Shown one piece after another: positions 49,691-58,244 of a stretch of 64,000 nt of DNA. The stretch is taken from the NCBI GenBank assembly GCA_020637755.1, contig JACKJW010000006.1:79721-143720 (forward strand), written 5' to 3'. The notes under the pieces were generated by a model that did no database searches, was not told the DNA's origin, and saw only the letters and a program-made list of their open reading frames with translations. How positions within the stretch are numbered: position 1 is the stretch's first letter; each line of letters opens with the position of its first letter. The translations under genes and the position numbers were made by a program. This DNA comes from Brucellaceae bacterium (GTDB lineage Bacteria; Pseudomonadota; Alphaproteobacteria; Rhizobiales; Rhizobiaceae).

Positions 49691-50908
49691 TCAACCGTGG
49701 CTGTTCGGGAATGTCGCCATTTATCTTGCGGTGATCGCACTTCCGCTGCTCTCTTCGGCAAACTTCAGCCTGACTATATGAACGCCTTCGTGCCCGCGAA
49801 AGCCTGCAGGCACGGTGGCAGACGCTGTGGCATTGGCTGCCGTCCGGGTGCTGCCTGACGAGCAGGCGGCGCGCGAAGAAGCTGTGGCGATTTACAATGC
49901 AGGGGCATTGGGAGATCCCTGATGCCTGGCCGTTCGGACATGACGCTCGACCTGATTTTCAACCCGGACTTCAAGCTGCCCATGCCGATTCGGGAACCAT
50001 CAACCGGCGACGGGGCTTGAGTTTTCCACATCGACCGACTTCTTCGTCGAGGCTGACGCCAGAGTCGCAATGTGCGCCTGAGATTGCCGTCACCACCGAC
50101 CTGTCCGGCTCCATGCGCACTGGTGGAAAATTCAGGTTTGTGCAGGGCGCTGGAGAGCTTCACGAGCGATGTTTTCAGCGTGAAAAGCGCGAACCTGGAC
50201 GTCGCCATGGCTGTTGTGCCCTTCAATGGTTCCGTACTGCTGCCCGCCTATGCTGCGAACTGGCGGCTCGGGTCCAGGGAGGGGCGCGAGGGCACCAGGG
50301 AGAGCAGTGCGAGCAGACAGGAAACGGGAGCGGCCGTTGCAGCATGCGCCACAACGCGCAATGGCGTTTGGGACATGACGAATCGCACGCCGGCCGAACA
50401 GCGGTTTGACCGCGTGGATGCCAATACACCGATCTGCCCGGACCAGGAATTGAGAGCGTTGACGTCGAACCGCGCTGACTTGATCAACTTTGCCCGCGGC
50501 CTGCAGGAAAAGAGTGGCGGAACCGCCAATCACATCGCGGCGTCCTGGGCCTATCGGATCCTCAGCCCGAAATGGGCCGATTTCTGGCCGGCAGGCAGCG
50601 CCTCGCAAAAAACGGCTGTGAAAATCGCGCTTCTCATGACCGATGGCGAGAATGCCAAGTATGGCGGTTTGCTTGATCCGGATGCCGATGATCTCATGCT
50701 GGAAGCCTGCCAGAACATGAAAGCCGACGGCATAGAAATCTATGCGATCGCCTTTCAGACGCCGCTGAGCGTCCGGCCGCTTCTGGAACAATGCGCGTCA
50801 TCCGCAGATCATGTCTATTCGGCCGGAAGCAATGCCCAGCTCGAAAGCGCGTTCGAGGCGATTGCCCAGGAAGCACTCTCGAAACGGATGATCAAGCTGG
50901 TGAACTGA
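49691..50908 (+). pseudogene. TadG-like vWA-domain pilus assembly protein, frameshifted
   Basis: Pieces of one gene appear in changing frames. An N-terminal anchor FGNVAIYLAVIALPLLSSAN is at about 49705. The segment ADAVALAAVRVLPDEQAA is at about 49825. The vWA MIDAS strand EIAVTTDLSGSMRTGGKFRF is at about 50080. A long intact C-terminal part follows (ALESFTSDVFSVKSANLDVA to the stop at 50908), with ALLMTDGENAKYGG as the second metal motif. The family consists of TadE/TadG-like membrane-anchored proteins. At least three frameshifts make it non-functional as drawn. Confidence 0.8.
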
Positions 50909-50950
50909 GTGGATGCGGTTTGCGCATTGACCACCCTGTGCTGGGCGTCA

Positions 50951-51350
50951 TCCTTTCAGCGGCACGAGGTTGGCAGCGAACTGCCCCGTGCAGCGTGACC
51001 AGGAAAAGCACTCGGCATGCGCGCGGCAGTGGCTGCGGTCAATGGACAGGGCCGTCAGGGCTGCTTCCTGAAGGTCTTCCGAAAGCGCGCCAGCGCCTGA
51101 CGTTCCGATGATGTCGCCCGGCCCGGCAACCGGATAGGCCGCAGGCAAGCGATTCCAACACCACCATGCCAAACGTCTCGAAGCGCGACGGCATCACGAA
51201 GACGTCGGCTGCCGAAAGATGCCGCGCAATGCCAGTTCGTCCGACAGGCTTTTGGTTTGCACCATCAGGCGGCTTCCGGCCTTGTGGAACCAGCGCTGGA
51301 AGATGTGCGCCTGGTCCGGGTTCATGGCGACCGCACGCTGGTAGTTGCAG
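50951..51350 (-). pseudogene. GT4 glycosyltransferase remnant
   Basis: Two frames together give the end of a GT4 (MgtA-like) glycosyltransferase. ARHLSAADVFVMPSRFETFG then VVLESLACG reads in one frame, continuing in another as YPVAGPGDIIGTSGAGALSE and HAECFSWSRCTGQFAANLVP. Further upstream QRWFHKAGSRLMVQTKSLSD corresponds to the N-terminal domain, so an internal deletion also occurred. It abuts the 3' end of the TadG-like gene. Confidence 0.75.
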
Positions 51351-51361
51351 CCTGGCTTGCC

Positions 51362-52564
51362 CTACCGGATCAGGGATATCGAGCGGCCGGCCCTCAGGTC
51401 CCGGTTGCCCAGGACCGAGGCACAATTACCCGTAAAGCTGGAATTGCCGTTGAACTCGATCGTGTCGGCGACGAGGCGCACACATTCGCCCGTTCCGCTG
51501 GTCGTCGAATTGCCGGTGTAGGAAACATGGGCGCCCGGCGCATAGACAAAGCCGGAGAAGGCCGAACCCGAGGTTCCGTTGATCGTGAGATCGTGGCTGT
51601 TGGAGGCTTCCTGATAGAGGGTGATGCCCGCATAGGGTCCGCTGGTGGGCGGCGAGAGGTCGACAGTCTGGTTACCGCTGAGATCGAATTGGGCGTCCTC
51701 CATGAGGAAGATGGTCACGCCATGGCCGGTGATGGAACCGTTACCGCCAAGGCGGATCGCACCGCCGCGCAGGATGTACACGCCGGGAGCCAGCGTGACA
51801 TCGCCGGAAATGGTCTTGTCGCAAAAAGTGCCCGGCGTCAGCGACTTGTTGCGGCTGGCGGGAACCGACTTGCAGGCTGTGTAGCTGGGCGGCTCGACGG
51901 CGGCCAGCGGATCGAACGAAGGATATTGCCCTTCCTTCGGGGCATCACACTCAAGGTTCGCGTTCATCGAACCGGTAATGCCCGTCGTGGAGCCGGTGGC
52001 GATCAGGCAATCAGCCCGCAAGGTCGCCGAGCCGCCGCGATAAATGGCACTGTCGGACGTGGAATTGGCGCCCATCACGCATCCGTCCATCGCCACACTG
52101 GTTGAGCCCTGGATTTTCAGCGACTGCGAGGCCGTCCCGTTCAGGGCCAGCACACAGGCCGGGGCACCTGGCACAATCTTCGCCTGGCTCGACCGCTTGG
52201 CCCGCCAGTTGATGTTGCCGATCATCCCGTCATGGATGACGGTGGATGCAGCCTCGATGGTCCAGTCTTCGCCGCGGTCAGTCACCGTCACGTCGAAATC
52301 ATCGCCCAGCCGCACGACGCCCGCCATGTTGCTGTCGAAGAACTTCTGGCTGAGCGCTTTCAGTTGTGTCTCGTCCATGCCCGGCTGATAGAACCCGGCA
52401 ATCGCCACGACAGCCGTATCGAGCGCATTGACCAGCTGGGCAGATTTCGCGCCCGTCGACGTCAGATCGGTCAACCCGCCAATGGCAAGGCAAAGGGGCG
52501 CCAGCGCCACGGCAAAGATCGTGGCCGTATTTCCCCGTTCATCTTTCAGGAACCGTCTGAACAT
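51362..52564 (-). CDS. TadG/TadE-like membrane-anchored exported protein
   Basis: About 400 residues from the ATG at 52564; an ATG at 52588 is also in frame. The N-terminus FLKDERGNTATIFAVALAPLCLAIGG is the typical TadG-like anchor helix, followed by TDLTSTGAKSAQLVNALDTAVVAIAG. The rest (residues about 110-400) is rich in Gly, Ser and Thr with several cysteines (ACVLALNG, DGCVMGANS, ADCLIATGS) and repeats like GNGSITGHG and GNSSFTGNC, resembling beta-helix-type surface proteins. Probably exported and pilus-associated. Ends next to a GT4 remnant. Confidence 0.75.
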   Translation of the reverse strand: MFRRFLKDERGNTATIFAVALAPLCLAIGGLTDLTSTGAKSAQLVNALDTAVVAIAGFYQPGMDETQLKALSQKFFDSNMAGVVRLGDDFDVTVTDRGEDWTIEAASTVIHDGMIGNINWRAKRSSQAKIVPGAPACVLALNGTASQSLKIQGSTSVAMDGCVMGANSTSDSAIYRGGSATLRADCLIATGSTTGITGSMNANLECDAPKEGQYPSFDPLAAVEPPSYTACKSVPASRNKSLTPGTFCDKTISGDVTLAPGVYILRGGAIRLGGNGSITGHGVTIFLMEDAQFDLSGNQTVDLSPPTSGPYAGITLYQEASNSHDLTINGTSGSAFSGFVYAPGAHVSYTGNSTTSGTGECVRLVADTIEFNGNSSFTGNCASVLGNRDLRAGRSISLIR

Positions 52565-52810
52565 TTCCGCCACTCCAAACTGGAACATGGCTAATTTGTC
52601 TTTTACCCCCGTTAACGCCGGTTTACGCAGATGAATAGGATTTTAACGATCATGGTTAATATTGCTTAAGCGATTGAAAAAACAAGAATAAATGTTTGCA
52701 TTTGGGAGCAGGAAATTCACCCTGCGCAAGCATCGTTCACCGCTTTCCGCCACGCTGAACGGCGCGTAAATCCCCGTCGGCAATTTGCCTGAATCGGCGC
52801 GCAACCCAAA
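52565..52810. other. AT-rich intergenic region upstream of the TadG-like gene
   Basis: Marks the change from the island to the lig cluster. AT-rich around 52600-52700 with no coding frame of note, probably containing the promoter of the TadG-like gene. Confidence 0.4.
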
Positions 52811-52841
52811 GAAAAACGGCGCATCGCGGGGATGCGCCGTT
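52811..52841 (-). terminator. Rho-independent terminator of the ligA-ligB-ligC arm
   Basis: AACGGCGCATC and GATGCGCCGTT form a perfect 11-bp stem with a five-base loop, followed in the minus direction by TTTTC. It lies 24 bp past the ligC stop. Confidence 0.93.
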
Positions 52842-52864
52842 CGCTGTCAGGCCTTTGCAATGGC

Positions 52865-53809
52865 TCAGCCGAAGCACTTCTCGATGCGGTCAAGCGTCTG
52901 CATGGCACCCAGCACGTCGCCGACCGCACCGTTGGGCTGACGGCCTTCCTTGATGGCGGCCACGAATTCCCGGTCGATCAGCTCGATCCCGTTATTGGAC
53001 ACCGCGACGCCCGTCAGGTCCACCGGCTTGTCGTAACCGTCATAGAGGTCATCGTAGCGGGCGATATAGGTGCCGTTGTCGCAGATGTAGCGGAAGAAGG
53101 TGCCCAGCGGCCCATTGTTGTTGAACGAGAGCGACAGTGTGCAGATCGCGCCCGACGGCACTTTCATGCCGATCGACATGTCCATGGCGATGCCGAGGTC
53201 CGGATGGACAGGCCCCTGCAACCCGAAGGCCTCCGAGCAGGTCTCGCCGGTCTGGTACTGGAACAGGTCAACCGTGTGGCAGGCATGGTGCCAGAGCAGA
53301 TGATCCGTCCAGCTGCGCGGCTCGCCCTTCGCATTCATGTTGGAGCGCCGGAAGAAGTAGGTCTGCACGTCCATCTGCTGGACCTTCAACTCGCCCGCCA
53401 TGATCTTGTTGTGGATCCACTGGTGGGACGGATTGAACCGCCGCACCTGGCCCGCCATGGCGATGAGGCCCGTTTCCTTCTGCTTCTCCACCACGGCGAT
53501 GGAATCCTCCAGGCAGTCTGCCATCGGGATTTCCACCAGCACATGCTTGCCGGCATTCATGCAGGCGATGGCCTGGCTGGCGTGAAGCTGGGTCGGGGTG
53601 GACAGGATCACCGCATCCACATCCGGTTGGGCAAGGCACTCTTCCAGCGTCGTGCCGGCATGGCGGATGCCGCGCTCCTTGGCCAGCGCCTCGATCTTCT
53701 CCTTGGTGGGACCCATCACGGAGGTGACTTCCACACCGTCGATGTTGGCCAATGCGTCGAGATGCTTGATCCCGAAGGCACCATAGGCGCCGGCGACACA
53801 GATGCGCAT
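52865..53809 (-). CDS. ligC: 4-carboxy-2-hydroxymuconate-6-semialdehyde dehydrogenase
   Basis: 314 residues, Gfo/Idh/MocA fold. The NAD(P) loop MRICVAGAYGAFGIKHLDAL is at the N-terminus. The EIPMADCLEDSIAVVEKQ region replaces the usual EKP motif of sugar dehydrogenases, and DHLLWHHACHTVDLFQYQTG provides the substrate-site His pair typical of LigC. It oxidises the ring-cleavage product of protocatechuate (in hemiacetal form) to 2-pyrone-4,6-dicarboxylate. Third gene after ligA and ligB, followed by a strong terminator. Confidence 0.93.
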   Translation of the reverse strand: MRICVAGAYGAFGIKHLDALANIDGVEVTSVMGPTKEKIEALAKERGIRHAGTTLEECLAQPDVDAVILSTPTQLHASQAIACMNAGKHVLVEIPMADCLEDSIAVVEKQKETGLIAMAGQVRRFNPSHQWIHNKIMAGELKVQQMDVQTYFFRRSNMNAKGEPRSWTDHLLWHHACHTVDLFQYQTGETCSEAFGLQGPVHPDLGIAMDMSIGMKVPSGAICTLSLSFNNNGPLGTFFRYICDNGTYIARYDDLYDGYDKPVDLTGVAVSNNGIELIDREFVAAIKEGRQPNGAVGDVLGAMQTLDRIEKCFG

Positions 53810-53821
53810 GTTTCTCTTCCC

Positions 53822-54670
53822 TTACACGTTTTCAAGAATGATATGGCCGACGGCCGTGTTCGATGCCGGCACATGGTAATGGCGGTGCACTTCGCGCACC
53901 TCGTCGTTCAGCGCGCCGCGCATGATGTGCCACATGACGAGCTCGATGCCCTCGGATCCTGCTTCGCGCAGATATTCCACGTGGGTGATGTTGGCAGCCG
54001 CCACCGGGTCTTCCGTCATCAGGTCGAGGAAGCGCTGGTCCCACTCGGCATTGATGAGGCCTGCACGTTCGGCCTGCAGCTGGTGGCTCATGCCGCCCGT
54101 GCCGAACACCATCACGTTGAGGTCTTCCGGATAGCTTTCGATGGCCTTGCGGATCGCCTTGCCCAGCGCATAACAGCGCTTGCCGAGCGGAGCAGGGTAC
54201 TGCACGACGTTGACCGCCAGCGGGATGACCGGGCACGGCCATTCGTCATCCGCGCCATGATCGCCGAACATGACGGAGAGGGGCACGGTCAGGCCGTGGT
54301 CCACTTCCATCTCGTTCATGATCGTCAGGTCGAACTCGTCGAGGATGACCGACTGTGCAATGTGGCTGGCGAGCTTCTGGTGACCCTTCACGACCGGAAC
54401 CGGGCGCGGGCCCCAGCCCTCGTCGGCCGGCTGGAATTCGGCCGCGCAGCCAAGAGCAAAGGTCGGGATGCAGGAGGCGTCGAAAGCCGTGCAATGGTCG
54501 TTGTAGACGAGGAAGATCACATCCGGCGTGTTCTTCTTCATCCATTCGCGCGAGAACTCGAAGCCCTCGAAGACGGGCAGCCAGTAGGGCTGGCCGGTGA
54601 TCTTGGTGTCCATGGCCACGCCGATGGCGGGCACGTGGGAGCAACCCACGCCTGCTGTGATCCGTGCCAT
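53822..54670 (-). CDS. ligB: Protocatechuate 4,5-dioxygenase beta (catalytic) subunit
   Basis: 282 residues from the ATG at 54670, overlapping the ligA stop by one base. Ferrous iron ligands His12 (GVGCSHVPAIG) and His59 (LVYNDHCTAFD) and a Glu near residue 243 are in place, and the acid-base His is His196 in GTGGMSHQL. Extradiol class III (LigB superfamily). It cleaves protocatechuate between C4 and C5. It pairs with the alpha subunit encoded just upstream. A second ligAB pair lies at 60987-62206. Confidence 0.94.
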   Translation of the reverse strand: MARITAGVGCSHVPAIGVAMDTKITGQPYWLPVFEGFEFSREWMKKNTPDVIFLVYNDHCTAFDASCIPTFALGCAAEFQPADEGWGPRPVPVVKGHQKLASHIAQSVILDEFDLTIMNEMEVDHGLTVPLSVMFGDHGADDEWPCPVIPLAVNVVQYPAPLGKRCYALGKAIRKAIESYPEDLNVMVFGTGGMSHQLQAERAGLINAEWDQRFLDLMTEDPVAAANITHVEYLREAGSEGIELVMWHIMRGALNDEVREVHRHYHVPASNTAVGHIILENV

Positions 54671-55068
54671 TATTTCTTTCCTTCCCACTCGGACTTGTAG
54701 CGGTTGCCTTCGATGGAGCGGCCGCCATGCAGCATCATGTCGCGATAGTCCTCGCGGGTCATGCCGGTCATCTTGGCGGCAAGGTCCTGGAAGGTGATGC
54801 CGTCGAAGGCCGCCAGCTTGGAGGTGTAGTAGATGTTGCCGCCCAGTTCGAGCAGCCGGTTCCAGGCGCGGTCTCGCACGGCCTGCTTCTGGTCGTCCGT
54901 CATGGCAAATTTCGCCATGTAGGCCTCGGGATCGTCACGCAATTGCTGGCGGTTTTTCTCCAGCCTCAGCGAGATGCAGAACTGGTTGAGCCAGTAGCCC
55001 TCGCGTGAGCGGTCTGCGTCGAACACGAAGGTGCCCGGAATGTCGTCGTATTCTTTTCCCGATCCCAT
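54670..55068 (-). CDS. ligA: Protocatechuate 4,5-dioxygenase alpha subunit
   Basis: 132 residues from MGSGKEYDDIPGTFVFDADR. The small helical LigA domain has LRLEKNRQQLRDDPEAYMAKFAM-type sequence, then DRAWNRLLELGGNIYYTSKLAAFDGITFQDL, which caps the LigB active site. In the operon it precedes ligB with a one-base overlap (TAATG). The dehydrogenase-like gene is 32 bp upstream. Confidence 0.93.
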   Translation of the reverse strand: MGSGKEYDDIPGTFVFDADRSREGYWLNQFCISLRLEKNRQQLRDDPEAYMAKFAMTDDQKQAVRDRAWNRLLELGGNIYYTSKLAAFDGITFQDLAAKMTGMTREDYRDMMLHGGRSIEGNRYKSEWEGKK

Positions 55069-55100
55069 ATCCTTGCCTTTCAGTGATGTTGTTCGGGCCG

Positions 55101-56003
55101 TCAGGCCTTGCGGGCGTTGACGCCCATGGCAGACAGGAGGGCGTCGGCAAGGGCGCCGTAATCCTGTCCGATCTCTTCGGCCCTCAGCTTGAGGTCGCCG
55201 GTGCGCTGCTGCCACTCGACGGTCGCCCGCGCCATGTCGCCGGAAAGCCCGGTTTCATCGACCGTCAGCGCCACCTCGCGCATTTCGGCAGCCCGGCGCA
55301 CGCCATGGGTCATGGCCCGCTCCATCATGTAGGCCGCCTTGGTTTTCCAGTCGAAGCCGGGAAACGAGGCGTCCAGCGAGGCCAGCACGGCATCGTCCAC
55401 ACCGGCGGCACGGCCCGCCAGAACGCATTCCAGCACCAGCGCTTCAAGGCCCTTGATCATCACCGAGCGCGTCATCTTGATGGCCGAAGCCGCGCCGGTT
55501 CCGCCCTCCACGGGCTTGGCCTTCATGCCGAGGCCGGTGACGAGCGCCAGCGCGTCATCCACGTGGTTTCCAGCCAGCAGCAACGGCGTCCTGTGCAGGC
55601 CGGGATGGACGGGCGCCATCACGGCGGTGTCCACATAGCGTGCCCCGGCAGCCTCGATCAGCGCCTCGGATTTCCGCTTGGTACCCGGAGCGCAGGAGTT
55701 GCAGTCGAAGAACAGCGTGCCCGGTGCAATTACCTTGGCCGCCGCCGCCGCCGCCTCATGGGCGCGGTCAGCGGTCACCACGCTGAAGACGGCCCGTGCA
55801 CCCGACAGGGCATCCGCAAGGCTCTCCTGCCCGGCAACGCCGAAACACTCGTAGTCGGCCTTCTTGGCAGCGGCCGTAGCACCGTCAGCGGTCTTCACGT
55901 CGAAGGCCGCAAAGGAAGGGGCACTGCTTTCGCTTTGCCAGCCCTGCACGAAAGCCTGCCCGGCCTCACCGAAGCCGATCAGCGCAAGGCGTGCGCCGTC
56001 CAT
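55101..56003 (-). CDS. NAD(P)-dependent dehydrogenase, 6PGDH/DUF1932-type
   Basis: 300 residues from the ATG at 56003 (an alternative seven codons earlier). The Rossmann loop ARLALIGFGEAGQAFVQGW is at the N-terminus; FFDCNSCAPGTKRKSEALIE and AVMAPVHPGLHRTPLLLAG resemble beta-hydroxyacid dehydrogenases. The C-terminal domain (AASAIKMTRSVMIKGLEALV) has the catalytic Lys and is of the DUF1932 type. It heads the ligA-ligB-ligC arm. Its reaction in the pathway is not established; it may handle a hydroxyacid side product or a lignin-derived input. Confidence 0.82.
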   Translation of the reverse strand: MDGARLALIGFGEAGQAFVQGWQSESSAPSFAAFDVKTADGATAAAKKADYECFGVAGQESLADALSGARAVFSVVTADRAHEAAAAAAKVIAPGTLFFDCNSCAPGTKRKSEALIEAAGARYVDTAVMAPVHPGLHRTPLLLAGNHVDDALALVTGLGMKAKPVEGGTGAASAIKMTRSVMIKGLEALVLECVLAGRAAGVDDAVLASLDASFPGFDWKTKAAYMMERAMTHGVRRAAEMREVALTVDETGLSGDMARATVEWQQRTGDLKLRAEEIGQDYGALADALLSAMGVNARKA

Positions 56004-56105
56004 GGTATCGCTTGCGCGTGTCAACGGCGCTGCCTCCCGTCATGTTATGGTTGTCAGGACAGTAACACCATGGCTTTGAAGGCGCACATTGGATTGCAGC
56101 GGGCA

Positions 56106-57362
56106 CTATTGATTTTGCGAATAGGCACCTGCCAACGACATGTTGGGATCATAGGCCTTGGCCGCATCGCGGACAAAATCGAGGAACAGTTTCTGAGCCG
56201 GTGTCGGCTTCCAGTCCTTGCGGAAGGCAAGCCCGATCGGCCGCGCATTGTCACCCAGCGCCACCGGCAGCGTGACCAGAAGTCCTGTCTTCAGCTCATG
56301 CGCCGTCTGGTGGGTGGAGATGATGGTGATGTAGTTGCCCGTGGTCAGCAGGCCGCGTAGCAGCACCAGCGATGACGAGACCACACGGACCGGGGTCTGC
56401 TCGCGCTCCTCGATACGCAGCGTGTTGAAGAGATACCCGCCTGCCGGCGTGGATCTTGGCGGTGCCACCCACGGATAGCCAAGCGTTTCCTCCAGTTCCA
56501 CCGAGGCTTTTCCCGCCAGGGGATGCTGCGCTCCGGCCACGATGGCAAGCGGATCGTCGAAAAGATGCTCCTGCGCGATGTCGTCGGCCGGTGGCGGAAA
56601 GCGCAACGCGCCGATCAGGAAATCGACATCGCCCTGGCGCAGGCGGCGCAGCAGCTCGTCATAGGTTCCGTCCACCACCCGGACCTGGACGTGACGCCGC
56701 TCGGCCACCATGGCATTGATCGCCGCCGGCATGATGGAGGAACGTGCCAGCGGCAGCGAACCGACGACGATATGCGAGGAGTCGCGCCCGAGAAATTCAC
56801 CGACCTCATCGAAACCCTGTTGCAACTCGGCCAGCGCCAGCCGGGTGCGCTGGGCAAGGATCTGGGCGGCATGGGTGAGCGACACCCCTTCCGGCGCGCT
56901 GTCGAACAGGCGGATGCCGGACAATTTTTCCAGGTTGCGTGCTGCCCGGTGGATGGAAGGCTGCGACAGGCCGATATTGCGCGCGGCCATGGAGAAGTTC
57001 GAGGCTTCGGAAAGGGCCGACAAGGCGCGCAACTGCGCGGCGGTGAGCAGCCTGTCAAAATGGCTGAAGCCGCGCGCCTGGTTTCTGAGGCCGGCCCGCG
57101 CAGCGTAGCGCGCCCCGGTTTCCAGATGGTCGAGCGCGCGCTCCACCCGGAACAGGAACCGCGTGCCGATGGCCGTGGTGAACATGCCGTCCGGCCTGCG
57201 CTCGAAAAGCCCGGCCCCGAGTTCCTCTTCGAGCTTGGCGACCGCCTGCGTGACGGCAGGTTGTGACAGGTGCGCCCGTGTCGCCGCCGCGCTGACAGAG
57301 CGGCAATGGGCCACTTCCTTGAAAACCCGCAAATGGCGGATGTTGGGGATGTCCTCACGCAT
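56106..57362 (-). CDS. LysR family regulator with two N-terminal helix-turn-helix domains
   Basis: 418 residues from the ATG at 57362, about 110 longer than ordinary LysR proteins. The first winged helix lies at residues 8-67 (LRVFKEVAHCRSVSAAATRA, HLSQPAVTQAVAKLEEELG). A second appears at 108-165 (LRALSALSEASNFSMAARNI, GLSQPSIHRAARNLEKLSG), followed by a periplasmic-binding-like effector domain at about 195-400. It lies between the two arms of the lig cluster and is divergent from galB, so it likely responds to a pathway intermediate and controls at least the plus-strand arm. Frames open beyond 57362 are antisense to galB and rejected. Confidence 0.9.
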   Translation of the reverse strand: MREDIPNIRHLRVFKEVAHCRSVSAAATRAHLSQPAVTQAVAKLEEELGAGLFERRPDGMFTTAIGTRFLFRVERALDHLETGARYAARAGLRNQARGFSHFDRLLTAAQLRALSALSEASNFSMAARNIGLSQPSIHRAARNLEKLSGIRLFDSAPEGVSLTHAAQILAQRTRLALAELQQGFDEVGEFLGRDSSHIVVGSLPLARSSIMPAAINAMVAERRHVQVRVVDGTYDELLRRLRQGDVDFLIGALRFPPPADDIAQEHLFDDPLAIVAGAQHPLAGKASVELEETLGYPWVAPPRSTPAGGYLFNTLRIEEREQTPVRVVSSSLVLLRGLLTTGNYITIISTHQTAHELKTGLLVTLPVALGDNARPIGLAFRKDWKPTPAQKLFLDFVRDAAKAYDPNMSLAGAYSQNQ

Positions 57363-57389
57363 GGTGCCACCGTTGGCCGGAAAGGGTCT

Positions 57390-57404
57390 ATAGCCAATCC
57401 TTAT
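57390..57404. promoter_or_regulatory. Candidate LysR-type binding site
   Basis: ATAGCCAATCCTTAT, an ATA-N9-TAT sequence with the T-N11-A pattern common to LysR sites, in the 147-bp gap between the LysR gene and galB. Short and only partly symmetric, so a weak call. Confidence 0.35.
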
Positions 57405-57509
57405 GTTACGCGTTCTCTTTGGAATGGCAATCGCCGCCGGGATGGAACACAGTGCGCCCCGACGCCGTGCCAACAGCGGCCAGATCCGGATAATGAGGGA
57501 GAAAACGTC

Positions 57510-58244
57510 ATGTCTGCCAAGAAAACCGCGCTCATCGTCAGCGCCCATGCCGCCGATTTCGTCTGGCGCTGCGGCGGCGCCATCGCCCTTCACGCCGAAC
57601 TTGGCTACAACGTCACGGTTGTCTGCCTTTCCTTTGGCGAGCGCGGTGAAAGCGCCAAGATGTGGAAGCTGCCGGACATGACGCTGGAAAAGGTCAAGGA
57701 TGCGCGCCGCAAGGAGTCGCAGAAGGCGGCCAAGGCGCTCGGTGTCCACGACCTGATCGAGTTCGACCTCGGCGACTATCCGATGGATTTCACCCGCGAG
57801 GACCGGCTGAAGCTGGCGGACGTCATGCAGGACGTCGCACCGTCCTTCATCATGTCGCACTCCAAGTGGGACCCCTACAACTCCGACCACATGAACACCA
57901 CCAACATCGTGCTGGAAAGCCGCGCCACCGCGCAGGCCTGGGGTCACCGCCCTGGCAAGAAGGTGCTCGGCGCGCCGCAGGTCTACCTGTTCGAGCCGCA
58001 CCAGACCGAGCAGATGGGCTGGAAGCCGGATGTCTTCCTCGACATCACGCAGGTGTGGCACAAGAAGTGGGCCGCCATCGAATGCATGGAAGGGCAGGAG
58101 CACCTCTGGCACTTCTACAAGAACGTCGCCGAAAACCGCGCCAACCACTTCAAGCGCAATTCCGGCGGCCAGTCAGGCGGGCGCGATTGCAAGTACGCCG
58201 AAGGCTTCGAGTCGATCTTCCCGCGCACGGTGGATGAACTCTGA
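57510..58244 (+). CDS. galB: 4-oxalomesaconate hydratase, PIG-L fold (GalB type)
   Basis: 244 residues from MSAKKTALIVSAHAADFVWRC. The PIG-L/LmbE-like zinc site appears as SAHAADFVWRCGGAIALH and SKWDPYNSDHMNTTNIV. The GalB-specific middle CLSFGERGESAKMWKLPDMT and the C-terminal SGGRDCKYAEGFESIFPRT support GalB rather than a deacetylase. It hydrates 4-oxalomesaconate (or its enol form) to 4-carboxy-4-hydroxy-2-oxoadipate. It takes the place of the unrelated amidohydrolase LigJ used in Sphingobium. First gene of the plus-strand arm; the stop overlaps ligK. Confidence 0.9.
   Translation: MSAKKTALIVSAHAADFVWRCGGAIALHAELGYNVTVVCLSFGERGESAKMWKLPDMTLEKVKDARRKESQKAAKALGVHDLIEFDLGDYPMDFTREDRLKLADVMQDVAPSFIMSHSKWDPYNSDHMNTTNIVLESRATAQAWGHRPGKKVLGAPQVYLFEPHQTEQMGWKPDVFLDITQVWHKKWAAIECMEGQEHLWHFYKNVAENRANHFKRNSGGQSGGRDCKYAEGFESIFPRTVDEL

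Noticed and set aside
52832..54700. A 622-codon plus-strand frame opposite ligB and ligC
   Set aside because: Antisense shadow of two well-supported lig genes; repeated His/Asp/Val runs typical of such shadows.
57363..58148. N-terminal extension of the LysR frame
   Set aside because: Would be antisense to galB and precede a good LysR N-terminus at 57362.
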